Assembly (NCBI RefSeq): GCF_002127325.2
Contig: NC_035436.2
Span: 18,424,205-18,488,204, forward strand
Direction of reading: 5' to 3'
Source of the DNA: Helianthus annuus
Lineage: Eukaryota > Streptophyta > Magnoliopsida > Asterales > Asteraceae
DNA: 64,000 bases
Below, one piece after another: positions 10,714-21,180 of the stretch. The notes beneath the pieces were generated by a model, which saw nothing but the letters and a program-made list of their open reading frames with translations, was not told the origin of the DNA and made no database searches. The position numbers were made by a program, and so were the translations under genes. How positions within the stretch are numbered: the stretch's first letter is position 1; each line of letters opens with the position of its first letter.

Positions 10714-11419
10714 GTTAATTACAGTTTATACGGATTGCAACTAACGGCACTAAACGAAACTCTATCACTCAAGTCCCTACTACAAATACCGATTAGTCGC
10801 CGGGTTAGGCGAGCGGGTTATTAGTTGATAGCGCTATTTAGGTGTTTACCAGCCTCACACCGTGCCCTGGTTTGGGACGGGCGTGAACTAATAGACTCAG
10901 AAATCCGTCAATGATGATAGAACATTGACATCGGGGCATCCTGCGGATACGCAACGGTTACCTAGTGTTCGGTATTGGAAAAACAGTTTAGTCGCTAACT
11001 TTTGGGGTAGCTCCCCAGGGCATGTATAAACGGATAAATTAACCGGTGAAACAAGTTTTTGGTAATTAAAACTGGACAACTAGTGAACTCACTCAGCATT
11101 ATTGTTGACTCCTTACTGCATGCTTTGCAGGTAACCAATGATTCAGGAGCTGCTACTTGGGGAAGTGTAGTGTTCGTCAAACCCGTGTGTTGGGATAACT
11201 GTTTTGATCAATGAACTGTCTTTAAAACTATTTTGGTTTATGCTTCCGCTGTTTTGTTAAACTAATTACCGAATCTAAACTCTAATGTTGTTAATTACTT
11301 CGGATTTTAAATATTTCTACTATTAATTAAATGCTCAGTATAATTGGTGGCTGGATCCTGGTCAGTCACGCCCCCGAAGCGGGCGTTATCCGCAGGTGGA
11401 TTTTGGGGGTGTGACAGAT

Positions 11420-11432
11420 TGGTATCAGAGCC
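11420..11432 (+). other. Element C primer binding site
   Basis: TGGTATCAGAGCC begins three bases after the LTR end and is complementary to the 3' end of initiator tRNA-Met. Confidence 0.9.
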
Positions 11433-12777
11433 ATTGGTTATAGTGAACTTGGTTTTAAAAAGGGGTAAATCTTTTTGGAGAAAACCAGACTATAACCCGT
11501 GACTCGTGACGACACTACACTCCAAGTACAAGGCTCAACACTTTTGACCTCATAGCTCGGACCAGTGTTTACTTGTTTGCTTACTTTATGTTTCCTGTTT
11601 CGCTATACGTACTAGTATGCCTAACTAGTGAACGCCCACATACGATAGTGCATGTGATTGCACGTTAGCACACCAAAATGAATTCATGTACACATTCTCG
11701 TATCATGTGATTAATAGGGTGGTAATTCCCTAAACCTCCATGACTTACACTACTTGATACTCTTTGAAATCTACTCGAGTGTGGGGAACCATTTGACATG
11801 AGTTAAGAGGAGCTGAGATGAACATGCAAATCACAATATTATTGTGGGTGCACACATAATAATATAGTGGGGTGGATGTGAGTCCCAGTGAGGCTTAACA
11901 AGTGAAAAAGGGGTTCCATTTCGTTATTTGTATGATGAGAAACACAACAGTCCATAGGAGCCGTAGCAGTGATTGTCTCCTACTCGAACACGATCTTTTC
12001 ACTTCTCACTGCACCCCTTTCGAACCTCGATGCTATCGAGTATTACCTGAACACCCATATGAACGCCTAGCGAACTGTGTAGAACATTAGGTGCTTGTAC
12101 GAACATCCCCGGGATGGATGTTGAAACAACAATGATTGGTCTATATCCTTCTCACCTCTCTTCGCTTGCTGGAACTTAACGTGTTGACGTCTTAAATCCC
12201 GAAGTGCGATCACTCCTGCAACACTATCTCAACATACCGTGTATTAATCAATCAAGAGGATAGACGTAGTACCTTACTGGCTTCAGCATTTGAACGACCC
12301 TAGTCACCGACAACGAGCATCAGCGAATTGACTCCAATCGAACCCTTAACCCTAGTCAGCGGCTCATAGGAGCCAGCTCTTACGAATCAGTCGGGCCATA
12401 AGCGATGACAATTGACAATGGTGCGGAAACGCGTAACGGCCAGCTCAATAAGTACACCTTGGGACGCGGCACGGAAACGTGACAAGATGGACTTGTCAGT
12501 GAAGGATCGTAGCGCACCATTTCAAGCAACATTAGAAACAACAGTCGCGACAACATCAAGGTCAACAACATTGGAAATGATGCTCATGGAAGGGCATTTA
12601 GGGTTGACGCAGGCGACGCCAGGCATAGTAGCAACATGGTAGCTTGTATGGGTAGTTGTTTGCTTCATCTCTATTCTGCTTGACCCTGATACTTCTTAAA
12701 ACCGAACCAGATGCGGAATCGACTGATGGCAAGTCAAGTAGAATCTCAAAAGTTCGTTAGGATGTAAACACGACCTT
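11433..12777 (+). pseudogene. Element C leader and unreadable gag region
   Basis: A Tekay element should carry a gag of about 400-500 codons here. No continuous frame survives. Short frames at 11902-12090 and 12412-12642 lack recognisable zinc knuckles or capsid motifs. I infer decayed or rearranged gag from its position between the PBS and the protease remnant, not from sequence similarity. Confidence 0.4.
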
Positions 12778-13005
12778 GTGGGACGAGTGTCCAATGTCGA
12801 CCTTCCTTCTACCACACTCGGTGGTTACAACGCAGTAGTTAGTGTGAATTGGTTACCCAGGAATCACGCGAATATACCCAGTGAGGAGAAAACTTTGTGT
12901 GGAGGATCGGCATTTATTCTAGAGCATCAGAGTAGTTCAATAGTTAGCGCCATTCCAGCTGTGAAGGCCAGAAGTGTCTACAGAGGGATTACTCCGCTGT
13001 GTTAG
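12778..13005 (+). pseudogene. Element C protease remnant (C-terminal half)
   Basis: The frame at 12778 contains LPSTTLGGYNAVVSVNWLPR, which aligns by eye with the C-terminal half of the retropepsin domain of element E (LLPVQLGSFDVVVGMDWLSG). The catalytic Asp-Thr-Gly part is not readable upstream. The frame ends in a stop at 13003-13005. Confidence 0.6.
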
Positions 13006-14046
13006 CAACCGCTACGGATGTTAAGGCTAAGGAAAAGTGGAACGAGGATCCACCAGTTGTTCGTTGTTTCTCTCGGCGTGCTATCCGAGGAACATTCAGT
13101 TTTTCTTCCGAAAATTTGTTAGGCGGAATCTCAGTTTGATCTCACGCCTGAGGCAGCCCTGATTACTTGTACTTTTACCATTTTGCGCCAGGAAGGTCGC
13201 AAGATCTATCAAAGCAACTATAGGAACCGTTGGACAGGAGTTTTGTAGGGTCTAGTTCTTCGCTTTGGGGGAGCCCCACTTATCCTAGGGAAGATGAGCC
13301 TTTTCGTGTGTATACTGACTATTAAGAGCTCATCAAGGTGACAGCCCAAAACCGTTTGACTCGATCCTGTATTGACAACCTGTTGGCCAGTTACATGGGT
13401 CATGCTCCTATGTGAAGAATGAGTAGCGAACGAACTAACATCAGATGGAAGTCCAAAGGGAGGATGTTCCTAAAACGGCATAGTGAACGCAATAAGGCCA
13501 TTTCCAGGAGACACCGGATGAATTATTCCATGACCTTTTGGGGTGAACAACCCACCGGCTGCTTATGGATCACACTGCAACTGTGTTTATCTAGTACGTT
13601 TTGAATCACTTCTAGGAGAAAGGGGCACCTTGAGCAACCCTTGTATTCCATTGTAGAGCTTCTAGGGGAGGAGCGTCTACGTGCGAAGTCTACCTAAGTA
13701 TGACTTCAGGATTCGGGAAGTACACATTTTCTTTTTATCAAACAACGAAGTGGGAATACACATGGATCTCGCTAAGATCCATTTGGTTAGGAACTGATCA
13801 ACATCAAAGATCCCTTCGAGGATACGGGAGTTTCTTGGTCCCACTAGATACTATCGCAGCTTAATCACAAGATTTTCGAAGGTCGCACAGCTTAAGTCTC
13901 GTTGGCACAGCAGGGTGTTGTGTTCGTGAAAGACCAAAACAGGAGGACGTCTTTTCAGCTTTCGAATCCCAACTTTGTAATGCACTGAGCATCATCTTCA
14001 CCCTAGGGTACGGGTGATCTAGCGGTATACCATGATGCTTCGAATC
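13006..14046 (+). pseudogene. Element C reverse transcriptase remnant
   Basis: Fragments in shifting frames near 13265-13420 recall the RT fingers region of element E (the Trp-Gly-Ala-Pro stretch and the Asp-Tyr-Arg-Glu-Leu region). Stops and shifts are frequent, and the FIDD catalytic box is not recovered. No enzyme could be made from it. Confidence 0.55.
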
Positions 14047-14764
14047 AGGGTCCCAGTACACACGGATGCAACACGAGAAGGTTATTGCTTACGCCTCTCG
14101 ACAACTTAGGACGCACGAAAGGAACTACACAACGCTTGATTTGGAACGGGGAGCAGTGATCTTCGCACTTAAGTTATGACGGCATTACCTATACGGAACC
14201 AAGTGCGCCATCTACACCGACCACAGAAGTTTAGAACACATATTCAAGCAGAAGGAACCGAATATGCGACAGCGACGATGGGTCGGACTGCTGAATGATT
14301 ACGAGTGCTCTATCAGGTATCACCCGGGCAAGGCCAATGTAGTGGCAGACGTCCTCAGTCGGAAGGACACTACGCCTAAACGCGTAAGAGCTTTACAACT
14401 CACGATCCATTCTAGTCTACCTTCGCAAATACGAGCTGCTCAGATAGAAGCACTGAAACCAGAGAACGTTAGAGCTGAAGCCCTACGCGGGTCAAGGCAA
14501 CGCTTAGAACAGAAGGAAGACGGTGCTTATTACGTAACAGGACGCATTTGGGTCCCACTCTATGGCGACTTACGGGAACTTGCGATGAAAGAAGCGCACA
14601 AATCTCGCTACTCAGTACACCCTGGTTCGGATAAGATGTACCACGATATTAAGACTACGTATTGGTGGCCTAGCATGAAGGCCCACATAGCAACTTACGT
14701 CAGCAAGTGTTTGACTTGTGCGCGAGTCAAGACGGAATATCAGAAACCCTCAGGCCTACTCTAA
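14047..14764 (+). pseudogene. Element C RNase H and integrase N-terminal remnant
   Basis: Near 14080-14260, YASRQL, NYTT and IYTDHRSLEHI mark RNase H, interrupted by a stop inside a KL-RHYLYG stretch. An open frame from 14264 (MRQRRWVGLLNDYECSIRYH) continues through [16 protein letters not shown] into the integrase zinc-binding region (HKSRYSVHPG, CLTCARVK). It ends at a TAA at 14762-14764. The Asp in TDH is kept here, unlike element E. Confidence 0.8.
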
Positions 14765-15530
14765 CAACCAGAGATACCACAATGGAAATGGGAGCAAATT
14801 TCCATGGATTTCGTTACTGGCCTACCTAGATCACAGCGCGGAAACGACACTATCTGGGTGATCGTGGATCGACTCACGAAATCCGCACACTTCTTGGCAA
14901 TCGAAGACAACAGATGAATTCTCCACTCTGGCGAAGATATACCTCAAGGAAGTGGTTTCGAGGCACGGGGTGCCCACCTCTATCATCTCTGATCGAGATG
15001 CACGTTTTACTTCGGAACTGTGGCAAGCAATGCACAAGTCTTTTGGCTCACGTTTAGTTATGAGCACAGCATATCTATATCACCCACAGACGGACGGGCA
15101 GTCCGAACGCACTATTCAAACATTAGAAGACATGCTTCGCGCTTGTGTAAACGACTTTGGCAACAGCTGGGAAAGGCATCGGCCACTCGTGGAATTCTCG
15201 TATAATAACAGCTACCACACCAGCATTAGAGCTGCTCCGTTTGAGGCATTGTACGGACGTAAATGCCGGTCACCTCTTTATTGGGCAGAGGTGGGGGATA
15301 GTCAAATCACTGGTCCAGAACATGTGATAGACACTACTGAGCGGATTGCTCAAATACGACAACGCAGAAGGCCTACGCCGATAAGGGCAGGAAACCACTT
15401 GAGCTCCAGGTTGGGGAGCGGGTATCACTCAAAGTTTCACCCTGGAAGGGTGTGGTTCGTTTTGGTAAACGAGGCAAACTCAACCCACGGTACGTTGGAC
15501 CTTTCGAAATCCTTGAGAAAATAGGCAGGG
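14765..15530 (+). pseudogene. Element C integrase catalytic-core remnant
   Basis: After the stop, a shifted frame covers the core start ([10 protein letters not shown], near 14801) and an open frame at 14952-15524 carries [10 protein letters not shown] (second catalytic Asp) and [20 protein letters not shown] (catalytic Glu). A small insertion (YLYHP where E has FHP) and a frameshift near 15355 break the integrase tail. Confidence 0.8.
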
Positions 15531-15563
15531 TGGCCTACAGACTGAACTTACCAGCAGAACTCG

Positions 15564-15884
15564 GTGCAGTTCACAAACGTTTTCCATGTGTCGAATCTGA
15601 AGAAGTGTCTGTCAGATGAGACGCACGTAGTTCCTCTGAAGGAACTCACGATCGACGAACAGTTGAAATTCGTCGAAGAACCTGTCGAAATCACGGACCG
15701 GGATGTTAAGGTCCTCAAGAGCACTAGAATACCTCTTGTTCGAGTTCGTTGGAACTCACGTCGCGGCCCAGAGCTTACCTGGGAGCGGGAGGACCAGATG
15801 AAGTCCAAGTATCCCCAGTTATTCCCAAACGAAAACCCCAGCACTGAAGCTACAACCGAATTTCGGGACGAAATTCCAAACTAA
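15564..15884 (+). pseudogene. Element C integrase tail and chromodomain remnant
   Basis: 106 codons open. VFHVSNLKKCL matches the end of the integrase C-terminal region, and FVEEPVEITDRDVKVLKST to LTWEREDQMK matches the chromodomain of Tekay elements, which in this clade targets heterochromatin marks. The initial Met belongs to the readable frame, not a natural start. The ORF ends over the AATTTCGGGACGAAATT palindrome, beside a fossil PPT. Confidence 0.8.
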
Positions 15885-15976
15885 CGGGGGGATGATGTGA
15901 CACCCCGTTAAAACACGCTAGCTTGGCAGTGGCTGCTTCAACTTTCGGGACGAAAGTTCTTAAAACTTGGGGATAA
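15859..15976 (+). other. Tandem PPT/U3 junction of element C
   Basis: Two successive modules are seen. The first is palindrome AATTTCGGGACGAAATT (15859-15875), purine tract with GGGGGG (15885-15892) and TGTGACACCCCG (from 15896), which looks like the start of a different LTR. The second is palindrome ACTTTCGGGACGAAAGT (15941-15957), tract CTTGGGGATAA (15966-15976), then C's real LTR. The first module is a fossil 3' end from a related family. Confidence 0.75.
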
Positions 15977-18385
15977 TGTGACACTCGAGGTTTTTCCGAA
16001 CGAACACCTTGTAATATTTTGTGTATATAAATATTATTAAATGGAAACGTGATCTTTATTTGCTTAATGTGTGTTGAATGTACGTGAGTCGAGACCATGA
16101 CTCGCAACCGGGCGGTTGCGAGTGGGCCTTTGGGCCGTAACCGGTTTGGGCCGAAACCCCAAGCCCAACCCGAAACATCCCTTGGTATATATACCCCATC
16201 TTTCCCCACTTTCCCTCATTTCATACACAACACACAAACACACTTCTACTATTTTTCTCTCAACTAGAAACCCTCAACAACACACCCCAATCCCTTTCAA
16301 TTTTCGGTTCAAGCAAGGATCCCAGACAAGGACTCGGTCAAGACCACTAACTCGGACACTCCATCTTCTCGGTTCTTTTCCTTGTTTACGGCTTCTTCTT
16401 CTCAAACCGGTTAGTGTTCTATTTTGTGTGTAGAAATTATGTGTGATAAATGAACTAGAAATGTTTGGTTAGAAACAAGATGCATGATTCTTAGGTTGGT
16501 TTGTAAAGCTTGACAATATGTGGTAACATGTTTAAAAATGGTTAGAAAATGGTAGTCTAAGAGTATTCATGGCTAACCAATCTATGCTTCATTGTCCTTG
16601 CAAAATGATGTTGTTAAATATGAGATTTCGGCTACAAACATGTGTGTTTCTTGTTCTTGCATGATGATCTTGCTAGAAATATGTGATTTTCGGTTCATAA
16701 ATGTGTGTTTATGTTGGCATGAAAACCCTAGAAAATGATGAACATAAGATGAACTTGTTTGAATATGACTTGAAGATGTAAAAATGGCAAAGTTTGATCT
16801 ATTTTCATTGCTGGTCAGTTTAGGAAAAGTGTTAGTGAAACCTTATTGGTTGTTTCCTAATCTGGGTCTGAATACATGGTACAATTTCGGACTGTTGCAT
16901 CTGCATCATCACGTGTACGTGAAAGGGACAGCTTACGACTCGCAACCGCGTCGTTGCGACTCGCAACCAAGGCAAGACAACTCGAGACCACGTAGTTGCG
17001 ACTCGCAACCACAGCATGACTACTCGAAACCACGAGATTGCGACTCGAAATCACGCCGTTGCGACTCGCAACCAAAACATGATGACTCGAGACCACGGTT
17101 ACGACTCGTAACCACAGCGTGACAAGCCGAGACCACCTGGTTGCGACTCGAGACCAGCTGGTTGCGAGTGGGCTGTCCATTCTGGTTATTGGGCCATTCT
17201 GTGTTAACTTGGGCTATCTGTTAAATGAACTATGTGTTGCTGTTGACTGCTTAATTATTTAGGCCGGCCCATTAACCCACTGTTTACTTATATGCTTGAT
17301 ACATGTTAGTTATGTGTAAGTTTTACGTGAATACTTGTATACCGAACCTGACCTATACCGGTAACCATGTTAGGACGTGGTGACCAACGTGATTGACAAG
17401 TAACCTAAACCTACCGAGCAACCCAAGGTGAGTTCACAACTTAAAAGCATGCGTCCCGGTGGTTTGGGACACGAGACCAACAACCCTATCCCCTGGTAAA
17501 AGGGGATACCATTTACATACTTTCCCTGGTTATTGGGAACAAAACTTACTTTTCCTTCCCTGATATTGGGAAACCTTTTGGACAATCCTACCCCCTGGTA
17601 AAAGGGGATACCATTTACATACCTTCCCTAGTTATTGGGAACAAAACTTACTTTTCCTTCCCGGGTATTGGGAAACCTTTTGGTTAATTACAGTTTATAC
17701 GGATTGCAACTAACGGCACTAAACGAAACTCTATCACTCAAGTCCCTACTACAAATACCGATTAGTCGCCGGGTTAGGCGAGCGGGTTATTAGTTGATAG
17801 CGCTATTTAGGTGTTTACCAGCCTCACACCGTGCCCTGGTTTGGGACGGGCGTGAACTAATAGACTCAGAAATCCGTCAATGATGATAGAACATTGACAT
17901 CGGGGCATCCTGCGGATACGCAACGGTTACCTAGTGTTCGGTATTGGAAAAACAGTTTAGTCGCTAACTTTTGGGGTAGCTCCCCAGGGCATGTATAAAC
18001 GGATAAATTAACCGGTGAAACAAGTTTTTGGTAATTAAAACTGGACAACTAGTGAACTCACTCAGCATTATTGTTGACTCCTTACTGCATGCTTTGCAGG
18101 TAACCAATGATTCAGGAGCTGCTACTTGGGGAAGTGTAGTGTTCGTCAAACCCGTGTGTTGGGATAACTGTTTTGATCAATGAACTGTCTTTAAAACTAT
18201 TTTGGTTTATGCTTCCGCTGTTTTGTTAAACTAATTACCGAATCTAAACTCTAATGTTGTTAATTACTTCGGATTTTAAATATTTCTACTATTAATTAAA
18301 TGCTCAGTATAATTGGTGGCTGGATCCTGGTCAGTCACGCCCCCGAAGCGGGCGTTATCCGCAGGTGGATTTTGGGGGTGTGACA
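15977..18385 (+). repeat. Element C 3' LTR
   Basis: 2409 bases. I saw no difference from the 5' LTR by eye. It is followed by CTATT, completing the target duplication. The word array and 102-base duplication recur at 16933-17174 and 17485-17682. Confidence 0.95.
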
Positions 18386-18685
18386 CTATTGTTTTTGTGT
18401 TTTTCTGAATTTTCTCCCCCTTAAATGCAGAAAGTAAATAAATTAAAGACATATTTTTGTATTTTTGTGGTTTTTCAATGTTTTTGTATTTTTCTTGAAA
18501 CTTTCTCCCCCTAAAATTCAAAAATAAAGAAAATGAAAAATATTTTTGGATTTTTGGTTTCCCTCTGTGGGGATTAGTGTTTGTGGATCGCGATTTTTTA
18601 TAGCGCTCTGGTGCTCCCCATGCACACTATTTCCTAATCACTTGATGATTAGGAAATAGAACCTCTGACAGCTCTTCATGACCAT
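18386..18685 (-). other. Element B leader next to its PBS, with a copied env-like fragment
   Basis: About 300 bases of T-rich sequence. Positions 18587-18612 and 18663-18681 match the env-like ORF at about 4329-4373 (GCGATTTTTATAGCGCTCTG and ACAGCTCTTCATG), separated by about 52 extra bases that include a perfect hairpin (18627-18659). The PBS is thus joined almost directly to a piece of env-like ORF, consistent with loss of gag-pol by template switching. Confidence 0.65.
18627..18659. repeat. Perfect 14-bp-arm hairpin near element B PBS
   Basis: CTATTTCCTAATCA and TGATTAGGAAATAG flank a five-base loop. The hairpin lies within the extra segment that splits the copied env-like fragment, and CTCTG occurs on both sides of that segment. 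Confidence 0.9.
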
Positions 18686-18699
18686 GCTCTGATACCACT
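18686..18699 (-). other. Element B primer binding site
   Basis: The minus strand reads TGGTATCAGAGC two bases after the LTR end. This is the initiator tRNA-Met type, normal for copia elements. Confidence 0.9.
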
Positions 18700-19377
18700 T
18701 GTAGGTCCCTCGGAGGTTGAGGTTAAACCTTATCCTTGTTATGTTTAACACTCTAGCAAGTGCGGAATCCAAGCTAGAGTGCAAACCGATAGTTTAGATG
18801 AAAGCACAAGTTACAAAGAGAAAGAGTAGACACGCAATATATCAAAGTTTTCTCTTGTATTTCAGTGGACACGGTTATAGCCCTTGACCAAACTGAAATG
18901 CTCTCTACAAGACCTTGGTTCACTCACATGCACTATCAACAACACTTGTAAGACTTCTGTGAACTGAACCCATACATGGGTATATATACCCGAAACAGAC
19001 TACATGCTCGAAGGATATGGAGTTCTGGTCGAAGGATCATCTATCGACCAGAATATCTACCGAAAGATTCCGAAGGATCCAGACATACCTCGAAGGATGA
19101 TGTATCCTTCGAGGTCCATATGAATCCATCGAAGGTTTGTCTTTCGAGGTCATCGCAGGATACAAACCATCCTTCGATGACATCCTTCGAAGCATAACAA
19201 TCTTACACACTAAGTGTTGACTCTTTGGCCAAGTCAAACCAGGAGGATGGTTGACTTGGTCAAACATATAGTCAAACACATATACAAATCAAACACAAGA
19301 CGTAAACAAGACTAACAAAAGACATCGTTTATAACATTACAAAATACAGACAAAGTACAGACACAAGTGCACCAACA
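18700..19377 (-). repeat. Element B 5' LTR
   Basis: 678 bases, partner of 2185-2862 with five differences counted by eye. The TCGAAGGAT word cluster recurs at 18999-19197. It is followed by GTTTT (19378-19382). Confidence 0.95.
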
Positions 19378-20584
19378 GTTTTATATTTATAAAAATGGTT
19401 TATACCTTAACATTAAAACACACACAACAAAGGACAAGTGTAACCCGTCATATATGCAGCAAAGTATTGGTAAGAGCCAGATATCGATCCATGGAACACG
19501 GGCGTTATAATGTACTAAATCTTTGTCATTAGATTAACAGATAAAAGGATAAGTGAATGGTTGTTTAACTAAGTTATCTAAATTACTAATAAACATAAAT
19601 ATACTAATATCTTGTTTCACAAACAACCTAAACATGTTATCTATCAGATATGTCACAAAAGCACTTAATCAATTTTCTGATTTCGAGACAGTTAGTCATC
19701 CGCTAGGAGTTTTCTAACATGATGATTCTTCGGAAAGTTAACACGATAAACACACGTTAACCACCTAAAATCATTCTTTAGCGAGCTATTATTATTCATT
19801 CATGTAAACCTTTAAAGATTGATTAGTCATCCGCTAGGAGTTTTCTAACCTCACTTATCAAAGAAAGCAATACCGATGGTCACAATACAGCCACGAGGAT
19901 AAGCATTTATGTAGATTATATAACAACATATTTCACCTTTATAAGTCTTGAACACAAATCTACCATGTCAGCAATTTCAGACCAAAACTACTAAACAAGG
20001 ATCATAAACCGCATGCAAGAACATGTAATCAACACCATATAATTCGTTAGAACCCTTACGTGCAAGAAAGTACTCCTAATCAAAATAAGATATATCTTGG
20101 ATAAAACCAATACCCCTCTCGAGTTTCATGGTGTAAACAAGTTTACAAACAAGTGATTAATCAAGAAATAGTTATCATCCCACTAACCACAGATTCATTA
20201 TCCAAAACAATCAAACATAATCAAGAACTCAACATCAATGAAACGTTCATTATATAATCATGAAGATTCAACAAGAAAAAGTACTTAAGTTTCATACAAA
20301 CAAGATTACAACATAAAGTTCATTCAAGAAACAAGTTTATAACTATTATTACATAAACTACATTAAACATAAACTAACATCAGCTCAATACTTGCAAAAT
20401 GATCAGAATACATGTTCAAGAACAAGGAATCGAACCATAAACAAGCAAGGAATTGATGGGTTGGATCGGTTATGCTTCCACTCGATCTTTAAGCTTCAAA
20501 TGGGTCTGATCAGGACTGCTTCGGAACCCAGAAATCGCCCAGAAACATGGAGAAAACCCCAACATTTTGATCAGTAGCGAATGC

Positions 20585-20600
20585 TGCTATTTATAGGCGA
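20585..20600 (-). promoter_or_regulatory. Likely TATA box of element A LTR
   Basis: The minus strand reads GCCTATAAATAGCAGC, a good plant TATA context. The copy in the 5' LTR is near 52504-52520. Upstream on the minus strand lies the GGCACGG word cluster, so the words sit in the promoter-proximal U3. Confidence 0.6.
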
Positions 20601-20611
20601 TTTCAAGATTG

Positions 20612-20935
20612 GCACGGCCATGCGGATTTGGCACGGTCGTGCGGTCAGATGTTGTCGGGTGACGTCAGTTTCAACGATCCCGAGTCAGCCAAGTGGACTA
20701 GTGGACAAGTTGCTTGGGTCAGCAGATCGGCACGGTAGTGCCGATTTGGCCGGTAGTGCCACTCCTCGGAGATGTTGGTAAGAAGGCTTGGTTTGGCAAT
20801 GGCACGGTAGTGCCGCCGGTGGCACGGTAGTGCGGTCCGAGAAATAGTTGGCACTCCTGTTTGCACTAGCAGTGCTTCCGAGATCGTAGCAGTGGCACAG
20901 TAGTGCCGCCGTTGGCACGGTCGTGCCACACCTAG
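20612..20935. repeat. GGCACGGTNGTGCC palindromic-word cluster in element A LTR
   Basis: Multiple copies of GGCACGGTAGTGCC, GGCACGGTCGTGCC and half-sites occur in both orientations in about 320 bases. The same word occurs at 24135-24320 and 24713-24890 near the env-like ORF and at 52530-52830 in the other LTR. Confidence 0.88.
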
Positions 20936-21135
20936 CACTCCATCAGATTTTTGCCATTTCATCAGAAATGCATCAGATTTTGTCCGTTTTCATCAGAATT
21001 TTATATTATGCTCTGTTTAAGACCTGAGAATATAAAAGTACCGATTTTGGTACCTAACCGTCGTGTTTTCGGTCAAAAATGCTTAAAACGGAAGTGTTTT
21101 GGGGTATAAAAACATGTATAATTTAACGTATATCA

Positions 21136-21180
21136 AACATCCCCACACTTGAACTTTGCTTGTCCTCAAGCAAATTTAAA
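21136..21180 (-). other. Element A polypurine tract and conserved GAGGACAAGC box
   Basis: The minus strand reads GAGGACAAGC, then CAAGTGTGGGGATGTT, immediately before the 3' LTR. The purine run would prime plus-strand synthesis. The same box pair recurs at about 22345-22385 in A and at 54569-54605 and 55840-55878 in F. Confidence 0.75.

Larger units (their letters stand above)
9008..11416 (+). repeat. Element C 5' LTR
   Basis: 2409 bases with ends TGTGACACTCG and GGGTGTGACA. It includes a TATATATA box, a palindromic-word array at 9964-10205 and a 102-base tandem duplication at 10516-10713. Confidence 0.95.
9008..18385 (+). mobile_element. Element C: Tekay-like Ty3/gypsy with identical LTRs and ruined coding region
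   Basis: Two 2409-base LTRs (9008-11416 and 15977-18385) appear identical: every open frame inside them recurs at a constant offset of 6969 with the same translation. The ends are TGTGACA...TGTGACA, and the target duplication is CTATT at 9003-9007 and 18386-18390. The PBS TGGTATCAGAGCC is at 11420 and the PPT GGGGATAA directly before 15977. The 4.56-kb internal part holds only broken gag-pol remains (protease end, RT, RNase H, integrase, chromodomain). It was inserted very recently into element B and cannot have encoded its own enzymes. Confidence 0.93.
2185..19377 (-). mobile_element. Element B: SIRE/Maximus-like Ty1/copia, lacking gag-pol
   Basis: Two 678-base LTRs (2185-2862, 18700-19377) are flanked by GTTTT duplications at 2180-2184 and 19378-19382. 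In element orientation the LTR starts TGTTGGTGCAC and ends in CA, the PBS is TGGTATCAGAGC (initiator tRNA-Met type), and the PPT is a purine run ending AAGGGGGAG. These are SIRE-clade hallmarks. The internal domain holds only an env-like ORF (2904-6424) plus non-coding leader, with no gag, integrase, RT or RNase H, so the copy is non-autonomous. By eye the LTRs differ at five positions, so the insertion is fairly recent. Element C sits inside it. Without C and its duplicated target, B is about 7.8 kb. Confidence 0.9.
19383..21135 (-). repeat. Element A 3' LTR, main piece
   Basis: This continues the LTR begun at 2123 and ends GTATATCA before the PPT. The whole LTR is 1815 bases without insertion B. 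It aligns with 51302-52877 with scattered substitutions and an extra block of about 20 bases near 20741-20760. It has a TATA box at about 20587-20597 and a GGCACGG word cluster at 20612-20935. Confidence 0.92.
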
